DNA from: Spirogloea muscicola
Taxonomy: Eukaryota; Streptophyta; Zygnematophyceae; Spirogloeales; Spirogloeaceae
Reading direction: 5' to 3'
Assembly (NCBI GenBank): GCA_009602725.1
Contig: WELB01000212.1
Coordinates: 199,031 to 209,140 of the forward strand
Length of the DNA stretch: 10,110 nt
Numbering within the stretch: the stretch's first letter is position 1; every line of letters starts with the position of its first letter. The translations under genes and the position numbers were made by a program. Shown here piece by piece: positions 1-8,227 of the stretch. Below the pieces are notes generated by a model. The model was not told the DNA's origin and searched no databases. It saw only the letters and a program-made list of their open reading frames with translations.

Positions 1-2308
1 CTCCTAGTGGAGCTGACTTCAGGCAGCGCAGGTTACTGTTGCCTCTAGGTATGGAAGGGGGCCCTGTTGTCAACCTCGAAGGTTGCGTGATCGGCTTAGT
101 AACCGAGCCAATACACCAAGTTGACACTTCAGCAGAAGTGCAGGTAATAATCCTCCAACTGAAGTGAAGGTCTGACGAAGAATTTGCTCTGTCACAAGTT
201 GCAGTCCTTCCAGCTTTCGGCATCCCATGCACAGTAGAGATAAATCATCTAAAGATGAGATTGGGGAAGTCTCATCTTCTGCTGCCTCTCCCAAGGAAGG
301 ACTTTTTATCATCAGTCCTGCTGGCCTGTTGCAGCTCATCATACCTTCAGATGTCATCATGGAAGGGCTGTCCATCTTGTCAATGGTCTTACAAGGAGAG
401 AAGATTCCTTCATATCCTGCCTTCACCATTAAGCAGTTAGTCAGCACACAGGAAAGCAGAGGTGGCATACAGGGCCAAGCTGCACACAGTTGCGCTGCTT
501 GCGGATTGGGCACCTGTGGCAATGGACGGAGCATGGGGGACTTAGACCCTTGGAAGTCCTCAAGGCAACGTGGCCACGTCCAATGCGAGGAGCTATCAGC
601 AAGTCCTGCGAAGCGCAATATATCTTCAGACTCAGAGGCTGCACAGAATGCTAGTAGAGCCGTCGTCATGATCGCCACGAAGGACGGAGCGTGGGCTTCT
701 GGAGTGATATTGAGCCAGAGCGGCATCGTAGTGACCAATGCCCACCTGCTTGAGCCATGGAGGTTTAGAAGCAAGAGTCGCCTTTCAGCTTCGCAGCTGG
801 CTGGGAGGTCAGCACCTGTTGAAGCTAATGCTCAAGAGGCAAACCATTCACTGCAGTGCTTATCGCAGCCTCCGAACACCTCCCTTTGCAATGGACACAC
901 CTCCCACCACAAGACAGTGCAGCCTCACGCCAGTTTAAGAGAAGGTCCGCTTGAAGCACAGGATGTACAAGTCCACATTGACTTTCCCAAGGAAGCCTCT
1001 GGTTGGTACAACACTCGAATAGTGCACGTTTCACAAGGCCCAGTTGACGTGGGTGTCCTCCAGATAGTGCATCCACCTGCTGGCTTGGCTCCGATTGCAG
1101 CGGAGCTTGCACCTCCGAGGCCGGGATCTTTGGCCTTTGTCATTGGCCATGGACTCTTTGCGCCACTTGCAGGTGACTTTATGTGCTTTCATCCTGCTTG
1201 ATCACAATACTGTCGCTTCGCAGAGCTGTAACCGATATTGCTTCCTTAATCTCAGATACAAGAATGTCTGTACACAAGTGGCTAAATTTGTTCACCTTCT
1301 ATTCACCATCATAAGGACAGGTCTCTGCTTTTGAGCTCACACGTCCTTGCACCCGTGCTTTTTGAGTAGGTTTGCGACCATCAATTACAGCTGGTGTGAT
1401 TGCCCAAGTCGTCTGGGCTAAGACACAGGTGCCCGGCAGGAGTACTCTTCCGCCCAAATATCAAGTACGGGAGACTGAGTGCCCAGCCATGTTGAGGACA
1501 ACAGCCATGGTGCAACCAGGGTGTAGCGGCGGGGCAGTTGTCGATGCTCGCGGTCATATAATTGGCTTGGTGACCAGGTTGACTCCAAATTTAAGCCTGT
1601 TGAGTTCATTCAACACCTGTTGCAGCATGCAGTTGCTTTGCCCGTTGTCTGTGGGTGTATACCTGATCATGGAGATGACGATCATGCATTGCCAACCCAT
1701 GTTCCCACACTGATAAATCATCATATACATTCGCCCAATTGATGCAACAGCAATGCTCGCCATGCTGGAGGCGTGGTATTACCCCACCTCAACTTCAGCT
1801 ACCCAAGTGCTGTACTCGCCTTAATATTCCGTTTTGCAGATACAGGTGCTTCTTGGCACCACGTCGCTGCAGTGCTGGTAGTACGACAATAGATCGATGA
1901 TCTCATACTGACTGCTGCACAGATCTCTACCATTTGAATCTTTGAAATCCGAGATGTACAAGTCAAGTGCATTTGTTTTCCGTTGTTGCACAATATCAAT
2001 AATATTTTCAAACCGCATCTCAACCCAATCAATGTGTCAAATGCGATGCAGATGCTCAGGACACAAGCTCTTTGCAACTCCTGGATGCTCCTGATCAGAT
2101 TCTTTCTTCCCTTTGGGCCATGGCTGCTCGACCTCCTGCTCTACTTCTACCATCAGCAACAAGACCACGGTGGTCCTCCCAACCCTCAGGTGAGAACGGA
2201 AAGGGAACTGCTTTGGCTAAGTTTTTGTCGGATCACGACTTTGGAGATATACTCGCTGACAAATCAGACCATCAGACAGGCACTTTGACACGGCAAAGCC
2301 GTCTATAG
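1..2308 (+). CDS. DEG15: DEG15-type peroxisomal trypsin-like processing protease (3' part, five exons)
   Basis: This protease (TYSND1 in animals) removes N-terminal PTS2 targeting peptides from enzymes imported into peroxisomes or glyoxysomes. Visible exons are 1-143 (true exon start uncertain; an acceptor at 48 is possible), 335-1172, 1370-1577, 1751-1845 and 2052-2308. All introns are GT-AG with matching phase, giving about 512 residues; the N-terminus lies before the window. The catalytic triad is visible: His in TNAHLLEPW (codon 743-745), Asp in [10 protein letters not shown] (1046-1048) and Ser in QPGCSGGAV (1525-1527). The first exon carries GMEGGPVV, the end of the N-terminal degenerate protease half, with Glu where the nucleophile Ser would sit. 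[20 protein letters not shown] is joined across an intron and is typical of plant DEG15. The protein ends SRL-stop, a canonical PTS1 signal, as expected for a peroxisomal enzyme. Family assignment is very firm; exact splice sites are inferred from homology. Confidence 0.95.
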
Positions 2309-2476
2309 CATGAGCAAACATTGCAGCTTCACAGCACGACTTCACAAGGACAAGGAGCTGAATGTTTGACGTGGCTTTTGCATTGCAATTTAAGTTCTCA
2401 CATTTGTGATTTCAATATCGAAGCTGTGGCTCTAGTTTTGCATCAAGGACAGTCTGGTACTTCAAGATGGATTATT

Positions 2477-2481
2477 TGTAA
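2477..2481 (+). terminator. TGTAA polyadenylation signal for DEG15
   Basis: A TGTAA pentamer lies about 170 bases after the DEG15 stop codon, in AT-richer sequence. TGTAA is the usual poly(A) signal of chlorophyte green algae; cleavage would be expected some 10-20 bases further on. The motif is short, so the assignment rests on its position. Confidence 0.5.
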
Positions 2482-2723
2482 ACTAAATCACTTACAGCAA
2501 GCAACACCAGTTTTGAAACACCGGTTTTGTAGGAGAAGAAGCCTAGCCACAAAGACCTGTTGTTTGAGGGTCATAACGTGGCAAAAATTGCAGCACCTGG
2601 TAACAAAGTGCATCTTGCTGGGTAGTTGAAAGGTGTACAAATTCGGCAGACTGCAATGGCCCTCCTAAATCAACACATTGACCAGAAAATATAGGTAGGA
2701 GGCGCAGTCAAGCTTACTGCATC

Positions 2724-2734
2724 TTACATTTACA
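2724..2734 (-). terminator. Two TGTAA polyadenylation signals for the membrane-protein gene
   Basis: On the minus strand two TGTAA pentamers (2730-2734 and 2724-2728) stand one base apart, about 80 bases after the stop codon of the convergent membrane-protein gene. The doubled signal in the right place makes chance less likely. With the DEG15 signal at 2477, the two transcripts would end about 240 bases apart without overlapping. Confidence 0.55.
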
Positions 2735-2811
2735 AGATTCGTCTGCAAGCGGATTCCAAAGCTTGCATGCCTTTGTCACTACCACGCAGTACATCAAGGT
2801 CCAAGCACTAT

Positions 2812-4628
2812 CTAAGTTGATTTGATCTTATCAGTATCAGTGGCTGTGCTGGCACTGCTGCCCATGAAGCCACCCAAAAAGCCCTTCTTCTCCGGCAATT
2901 GACCGTTGTCGGTATGAGGGGGCTCGGCATCACTCTTGGCGCTCTGCTCCTTAGCCTCCTGCTGCAGCTCAAAGTGCCGCTGGAAAGCACGCGGCAGGAA
3001 CATGGGGATGAGGAAGCAGAAGAGGTTGAAGGCCCAGAACACAAGGTTGGCAAGCGCCAGCGCACGCCCAAAGAGTGGGAACCCCACATCGGGGCTCACT
3101 GGGTGCCCGCTCGGCACATCCCGCGCAAAGGTCTGCACGAGCCAGCTAAGTGCGTGTCATTAAAGCTGCATGCATGCACAGCCTATGGCGTTTGTCGCTG
3201 GTTGCCATGACCTGACATGCAAGAGCTTGGAGCTAAGACCCAAGTGTCATTCACTTGAGTATCGCATAGCTTGCGCGAAGGGACAAGTGCTTGTGGCTTG
3301 ATGAACGGCTGTCAGATGTGAGAAGCATGCCTGCTTGGCCCATTCAGAGATTGCAAAAAGGCGGCGCGTGTTGTAGAGCATTGGTACGAGTGCGCGAACG
3401 GGTAAGGAGAATATGCTGAGGCCGCTGATAAGATTCTCTGTGAATATCTGCAAGCAAAGGCCATGAGAATCCACAAATCGATTATGGAGACAGCATTAGC
3501 AGAAATAACAAGTTTGGCAGGTATCCACTCGTTGGTGGCCACCACCTGGAGCAGCCTGAATAGTGGCTATGCTCTAAGCTGGTCAACTCCAGCTCACTGT
3601 GCAGACCTGGCAGGCAAGTAAGAAAAGCGGCGGGGTGGCCGCTTTCACTGCCCTCTGCTCGCCCCTGGTAAAGCCTCCCAGCACATAGGCCTGCAGGTTA
3701 CACCAGACAGGAGCTGCTTGACGGGCTTTCAAGGGCAACGCTGCTACTCTGACATGTCACTTGAACACCAAACAGAATGCTTGATTGTATGTCCTCAAGC
3801 AAGCACTGTTCCGCATTGGAAAGAGGGGGCTCCTGCATCGTTGGCTTGGCTCTATGCAGCCTCCTACTCTCCTTGCCCAAGCATGCTCGCAATCTGGGAG
3901 CGCTGTTTCAGCTAGAGCAGCTTGGGCGCAAAATGTCGCGTGGTTGCAGCCAGCTGTGCAACAAGCTCAGGCGTCCTGTGCTGTGTTGTGCAAAGGAGGT
4001 GGATGATTAACGAGTACTGCAAAGAGACAACATGGCCCAGTGAAGTCTTCCAAGCGCTCACCATGGGGAGGAAGAGGCCGACAATGGCTCCCACAGAGAC
4101 ATAGCCGCGGAAGAACAGGTTCCCCTGCCACAGAGCAGACGAGGTGACGGGTAAGACGGGCTTGAGCAAGCAGGACCAGGGCGCTCCACGAGGCCGGGTG
4201 CCGCCACGAGCGGGTGTGACGCCGCTTGACAGCCAGCCAGCCCACTAGGAGCAGCGCCGGCAACAGGCCCTGTGTTAGCGTACTTTGATGGGCGCCCACC
4301 GAGGCTGTGCAGAGGGGCGCCCAGTCAGGGGACGGAGGGTACCCACCTGGAAGACGGGCGGCGCGGGGTTGTCGGTGGCGGGCGGGAAGAAGAGGCGCGA
4401 GAGGATGATGATGTAGACGGAGATGCCGGCGAAGAAGAGGAGGTCCTCGATGGGCACCAGGCCGGAGGCGGCGAGCACGATGATGAACGAGATCATCTGG
4501 AGCTGCATGAAGGTGAGCGACCCCATGAGGCCGCCCATCTGGTCCGGCGCCTGCCGGCTGCCCACCATCGGGTCCCCGATCTTCGGCGGGATGGGCTTGG
4601 TCCCCGCCGCCAGCGTGGCGCCCGACAT
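2812..4628 (-). CDS. Conserved plant/algal multi-pass membrane protein of unknown function (five exons)
   Basis: Exons on the minus strand are 4628-4347, 4124-4062, 3690-3607, 3447-3331 and 3132-2812. All junctions are phase 0, giving 288 residues. It resembles a plant membrane-protein family of unknown function that I believe is called DUF7733; the family name is from memory. Recognisable blocks are SGLVPIEDLLFF (residues 55-66), FRGYVSVGAIVGLFLPM (99-115), AYVLGGF (116-122), IFSLPVRALVPMLYNTRRLF (about 155-174) and GRALALANLVFWAFNLFCF (204-222). Hydrophobic stretches suggest membrane segments near 44-59, 63-80, 100-122 and 207-230, followed by a hydrophilic C-tail of about 55 residues. The 28-residue third exon was found by looking for the block missing between LFLPM and IFTEN. 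The last intron uses a GC donor. The start is the first ATG; the reading frame stays open upstream as an alanine-rich stretch. I assign no biochemical role. Confidence 0.85.
3133..3330 (-). other. Probable GC-AG intron in the membrane-protein gene
   Basis: Exon 4 reads to WAKQ and exon 5 begins TFARD. The only junction I found that keeps the conserved protein intact uses CAG|GCATGC as donor and GTGCAG|ACC as acceptor. No GT near the end of the conserved block makes a good donor. GC-AG introns are a known minor class handled by the normal spliceosome, usually with CAG before the GC, as here. Confidence 0.65.
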
Positions 4629-4772
4629 TGCGGCGGCCCTGGCGGCGGCGGCGGCGGCGTCGGCGGCGGCGGACGCGGCGGGTGGCGCGCTGGTCGCGGA
4701 GGTGGGGCTTGCTCCGCTGGCCGGGCTATCGCGGCGGCTGTCGTGGCGGCGGCGGCAGGCGGCGGCGGTGGC
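4629..4772. repeat. CGG/GGC triplet-repeat tracts upstream of the membrane-protein gene
   Basis: Runs of GGC units at about 4641-4678 and 4733-4772 directly precede the ATG at 4628 (gene on the minus strand). Read in the gene's frame they give an alanine-rich open stretch with no ATG. They are most simply 5' leader or promoter DNA. An N-terminal extension from a non-AUG start is possible but unsupported. Confidence 0.6.
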
Positions 4773-5182
4773 TGTAAGCCGAAAGGTGATAAGTGTGAAG
4801 CAACGGGTTTCCGTTCACTGTGGCCACCAAGGACCGGCTGCTTATCGCTCGTCTACCCGTCCCTACCGCAGGCTGTCGCGGCCGGCCGAATGGGTAAGAG
4901 AGGCGGGAAAGAATACGAGCCAGCGCCGGATCGGACGGACAGTTGGGACTTTTTGAGGGTGCTGCTCCTCGGCCCGTCCGCGGGGGGGAGGAAGCCGGGA
5001 CACGTGGCGCGAGCTCGGCGGGCACGCGGCGCGGCCAGCACGGCGCGGCCGGGCCGCGTGGCGCGCGGCCAGGGCCCCGCTGACTTGGCACGCTGGGAGG
5101 GCAGCAGCCCCCACGAGGGATTACAGGGTTCCTCCGCTGTTAGGGCAAATGGCTGTGAGATAAGTGGCTCTTTCAATTTTAC

Positions 5183-5208
5183 GGCGATGGCTGTGACAGG
5201 CCAGCCCA
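5183..5208. repeat. Repeated 26-base element, copy A (ends GGCCAGCCCA)
   Basis: This stretch matches copies at 7399-7424 and 7463-7488, with 22 of 26 identical bases to each. The core GGCCAGCCCA is the same in all three. Copy A lies about 550 bases upstream of the membrane-protein gene start. Its function is unknown. Confidence 0.6.
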
Positions 5209-5534
5209 GACGAATGTACACGGTCTGAGACACCCCCCGCACCCTCCTGCCCTCGATATCAGCAGCCGCATTCCTCTTTCCCACTTCTCCTGCGCTTAGC
5301 TACCTTTCCCCCTCTCAAAAGGCGTGGCCGCTCCCCAACCCTCATGGCTCTCCCGGCCCGAACGCCTCCCATTGCAGCCTCCAGCACCCGGCAGAGCAGA
5401 CTGTCTGTGCTGCTAGACTGCGGAAGAAGCTTCTGTTACTCTGCCACTCCCCTGGACTGACGGGCGAATATCGCGAGTCGTAATACCACCTGCTTGGCCA
5501 CATGTTACGGACTGCCAGAAGAATGTCAGCCCGC

Positions 5535-5551
5535 GAGCACGTGCTCACGTG
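5535..5551. promoter_or_regulatory. Paired G-boxes, the first inside a 12-base palindrome
   Basis: CACGTG occurs at 5538-5543 and again at 5546-5551. The first is the centre of the perfect palindrome GAGCACGTGCTC (5535-5546). G-boxes bind bHLH and bZIP factors in plants and algae. The pair lies about 130 bases after the decarboxylase stop codon and 900 bases upstream of the membrane-protein gene, so which gene it would serve is unclear. Confidence 0.35.
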
Positions 5552-5675
5552 CCAGACTCGGCCGAGCAGCAAAATTGTGCAGTGGCCGGCCCTCGCCTTG
5601 CCGGCTTGCATGCTGTGAGAATGTCCCGTGCAACTGCACGAACTCAGCTCAACCACCTGCTTGAGAGAAGCGCCC

Positions 5676-6900
5676 TCAGTTGTTGGCCTGCTCGGCGTAG
5701 ATGGGCAGGAGGTAGGTCACGAAGCAGATGCCAGCCAGCACAGTGCCGTAGTTCTTGTTCACCTCCTTGACGGTTATGGTAAACTCCTTCTCAGACTTCT
5801 CATACTCATCCTTGTTGTACCGTCGGGCAAACATCCCGTCTAGGTCCTCCTCCAGGATCTGGCGCGCAAGCTCTTCATTTGCGTGGCCCTTGTACTCGGC
5901 CGCATAACCTCCCACGTGGTAGTTGTCCTTCTTCCTGGTCACCTGCACAGCCGTCAATATGCGTTGCTGCAAATGTGTTGCTGCAAACTCTCAAGAGGCT
6001 CGTCAACAGCACAGCTTGAACTTGGACTTCACCGTAGCATTGTATTCATGCTCGCGGTGCGCTCTCACAAAAAGGGCAACTCACGTGCATCCGCGCAACG
6101 CCTGCCGTAATGCGGTCGCCAAATGCGCCATTCATCTGGGCCATGATGGTTTCCAGGCATGCGCCATGGTGGAAGTATTTCTGGGCCTTCTCGAATGAGA
6201 TTTCGGTGGCCTCTGCTGGGATGACCGACGTATACGCGACAAGGTTGAATTCATGGATGCCTGCAAGGACCGGCGTAATAGGCGTCACATTCTTCCTGTA
6301 TTGCGAGTACCCTTTCTGTGCGAGGTGCACATGCCAAATCTTATACGGAGTATCACATTTGCTTCTTGACATGGCTCCTGAACAACGCTGTGAGATTTCT
6401 CAATTATCAGCTGCCATTGTTAGTGCGCCTCCTCGGCTTGCTGAGCAGAAGGCGGCGAGCTGAAGCCACGCCCCCTTGACAGCATCAGCAGCTGCTCAAT
6501 TGCACGAGTTGCTGCAAGCCGCAGGCTTACCAGCGTCCTCGAGGGCCAGATCGTAGGAGCCGGTCTCCCAAGGGTCGATGCCGCCGCCCTCGTTGGTCTC
6601 CCCGCACCCCTTGACGACAAAGTAGTCCTTGGGGATACGCGTGCCATACAACACGGCCATGCCGCCCGCCGCCAGCTCCTTCATCTCCGTCTTCAGGCCT
6701 CCTGGCGGCGCCGCCGGCTTGTCGTTCTCCGTGCGGCCGCGCTTCGACATGACGTCGGCGGCGGAGGCGCGAGGCACCTGCTGTACGCGAGAGGCGGGCG
6801 CCGCCTGGCGCAGACGGGCAGCGACTCCACGACGGCAAGGAGGCGCCTTGGCGGGACTTGGGGCCGTGCACCCCAAGAAGCCGGTGATGCAGGCCGACAT
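5676..6900 (-). CDS. aaxB-like: Pyruvoyl-dependent arginine decarboxylase, AaxB type, with probable plastid transit peptide (three exons)
   Basis: The enzyme would convert arginine to agmatine and CO2, the first step of one route to putrescine, using a pyruvoyl group made by self-cleavage instead of pyridoxal phosphate. Exons are 6900-6531, 6260-6085 and 5942-5676, with GT-AG introns of 270 and 142 bases, giving 270 residues. Family marks are YGTRIP (85-90), GSYDLALEDAG with the Asp near the arginine site (114-124), the cleavage motif AYTSVIP with Thr134-Ser135, FHHGACLETIMA (153-164) and GGYAAEYKG with the expected catalytic Glu198. Thr-Ser at the cleavage site, together with YGTR and AAEY, fits chlamydial AaxB better than the archaeal enzyme, which has Ser-Ser. 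The first 50 or so residues are rich in Ala, Arg, Pro and Ser with almost no acidic residues and contain VPRASA, like a chloroplast transit peptide. A second ATG at residue 51 (MSKRG) could start a form without it. Introns and transit peptide argue for a resident nuclear gene, not contamination. Confidence 0.94.
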
Positions 6901-7041
6901 GGGCGCGGCAGGAAGTGTTGGGGGAGGGGGTGGTGGATGTGGGCCAGGGGGCCGGGGGGGAAGGAAGATGCCCTGTGCTGAAGCGGAGGGAGAAAGGCGC
7001 GCGGTTCGCAGGATGGGCAGGGAGAGGCCAAGCCGAGCCCA
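6901..7041 (-). promoter_or_regulatory. Leader and proximal promoter of the decarboxylase gene
   Basis: Directly upstream of the ATG at 6900 the sense strand is a C/T-rich leader; the plus strand has G-runs at 6920-6960. Beyond this lie a purine-rich stretch with AAGGCGCGCGGT (plus strand, 6994-7005) and GGCCAAG (7026-7032), both found again with the same spacing near 8228-8275. The position 85-135 bases before the start codon suits a core promoter. I see no clear TATA box. Confidence 0.4.
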
Positions 7042-7398
7042 ATGCGTTAGTCCTTGCGAAGTGCTAAGGGCGTACCAACAGTGGGGCTACGCAGCGTAAA
7101 GCTCTGGTCTGGCAGGGGCTAAGGAAGCAGAGCGAAAGCACGACTGGAGGTTTCCCCACTGAGTGAGCCACACACAAGTCAGACTGGCTACTTGGGGAGC
7201 CGGGAGCCGTTGACCTTGCTCAGGGGCGCGCCGCCAGCACGCTGATGAAGGACAAGGGCCCGCGAGGAGTGCGGGCTCAGCCAAAGCGGCATCCTATAGC
7301 ACGAGACTAATTGTCAATACACTTCTTGTATACCCTAAGTATAATAGGAGGGCGGATGAGGAGCTCTTCCCAAAGAGAGAAAAAATGCTTTTCAAGGG

Positions 7399-7424
7399 CA
7401 CGATGGGTGTGAAAGGCCAGCCCA
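7399..7424. repeat. Repeated 26-base element, copy B
   Basis: It matches copy A at 22 of 26 bases and copy C at about 20 of 26, and ends in the shared core GGCCAGCCCA. It is preceded by an AGAGAGAAAAAA stretch (7373-7385) and TTTCAA. It sits only 38 bases from copy C in the same orientation. Confidence 0.6.
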
Positions 7425-7462
7425 CTAAGGGAGCAAACTAGTTTCAAAGCCCTTCCAGAAGA

Positions 7463-7488
7463 GGCGGTGGCTGTTGAAGGCCAGCCCA
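7463..7488. repeat. Repeated 26-base element, copy C
   Basis: It matches copy A at 22 of 26 bases, including GGTGGCTGT against GATGGCTGT, and has the identical core GGCCAGCCCA. Together with copy B it forms a direct repeat with a period of 64 bases; TTTCAA precedes both copies. Confidence 0.6.
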
Positions 7489-7999
7489 AAGTGGATGGAC
7501 AAGATCTGGGGAAGCCCAAACAGAAAAGTCGGACCACTCAGCAAACAAGCGGCTACAGTGGATGGCCACTCAGCAACCCCTTGATTTCGAATGATGCAGC
7601 TGGAGAGCAGTATCCTTTGCCAATACACTGAGGCCGTAGCCAAGGCACAGCTAGCACGCAAGTCGAACGCCTGACCTCGCCTCAGCGTAATCGACAGATA
7701 CATGCAACATATTAGGTCCAGCGAGCCCGTCGCACTGCTACCAGGTTGCTCAACTTGATGCCCCTCCTGTTAGGTCACCGCTCCTATTGAAACAAGCAAG
7801 GGAGGAGGGAGGCCTACATCCTGAGAGCATTTTCCACGAAGCAGGGCTGCGGTCGGGCAGCCATGGCCTTTCTCGTCTTGGCGCCCTGCCCTACAGATCA
7901 GGCCATACCATGACGGGCAGCGCTGCATGGTGTCGCCGTGCCACGGCTTGCTGATATGTGATGCAGAACCATTGTGCAACAACCAGATAAAGCTGGCGG

Positions 8000-8158
8000 C
8001 TAAAATCCAGGAGTCCATCCTTGCGCAGTTGCCTTCATTATCATGCACCTTGTGGCTGTTGCCGAGTGGCATCTAATGTCTATGTTGCATGAGGCTTTGG
8101 CAGGGCACAAGCCCCTCGTAGTCAGCACATCGACAGCTGCCGGCGCTCCTGCTGCCAT
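8000..8158 (-). CDS. Weak candidate small ORF, 52 residues
   Basis: An ATG-initiated frame of 52 codons ends in TAG. I do not recognise the product. It starts MAAGAPAAV and is fairly rich in Ala, Cys and Thr, with no clear domain, signal peptide or membrane segment. The only reason to list it is its setting: TATA-like sequence (TATATCGATA, near 8189-8198) lies 30-40 bases upstream, and a copy of the promoter-like block found before the decarboxylase gene lies at 8228-8275. It could be the first exon of a spliced gene, or chance. Confidence 0.12.
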   Translation of the reverse strand: MAAGAPAAVDVLTTRGLCPAKASCNIDIRCHSATATRCMIMKATAQGWTPGF

Positions 8159-8227
8159 GACCTTCTATCGTTGAATATAGCAGGCCTATCGATATAAGAG
8201 ACCGTCTGACCGGCTGCTGTTTGATGT

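Larger units (their letters stand above)
4773..5675. promoter_or_regulatory. Intergenic region: upstream DNA of the membrane-protein gene and 3' flank of the decarboxylase gene
   Basis: About 900 bases without a gene I recognise. From 4850 to 5100 it is very GC-rich, and long frames open on both strands because of composition only. It holds a G-box in an ABRE-like context (ACACGTGGC, 5000-5008), one copy of the repeated GGCCAGCCCA element (5183-5208) and two close G-boxes at 5538-5551. A minus-strand TGTAA at 5121-5125 could end the decarboxylase transcript, but it is about 550 bases past that stop codon, so it is only a weak candidate. Confidence 0.45.

Noticed and set aside
70-774. A 234-codon open frame on the minus strand
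   Set aside because: It lies opposite DEG15 exons and one intron, and the sense strand carries clear conserved protease motifs. No family resemblance on the antisense side.
2290-2302. ACGGC-AAA-GCCGT hairpin at the DEG15 stop codon
   Set aside because: The five-base stem lies inside the coding end that specifies SRL; too short to claim a terminator or regulatory role.
4272-5228. A 318-codon open frame on the plus strand
   Set aside because: It is antisense to exon 1 of the membrane-protein gene and then runs through CGG-rich DNA. Its composition is Gly/Arg/Glu repeats caused by GC bias, with no recognisable domain.
4853-5284. A 143-codon minus-strand frame upstream of the membrane-protein gene
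   Set aside because: Open because of GC-rich composition; several frames overlap here and none resembles a known protein.
7649-7665. GCAAGTCGAACG-like string resembling the start of bacterial 16S rRNA
   Set aside because: Only about a dozen bases match and the surrounding sequence shows no rRNA similarity.
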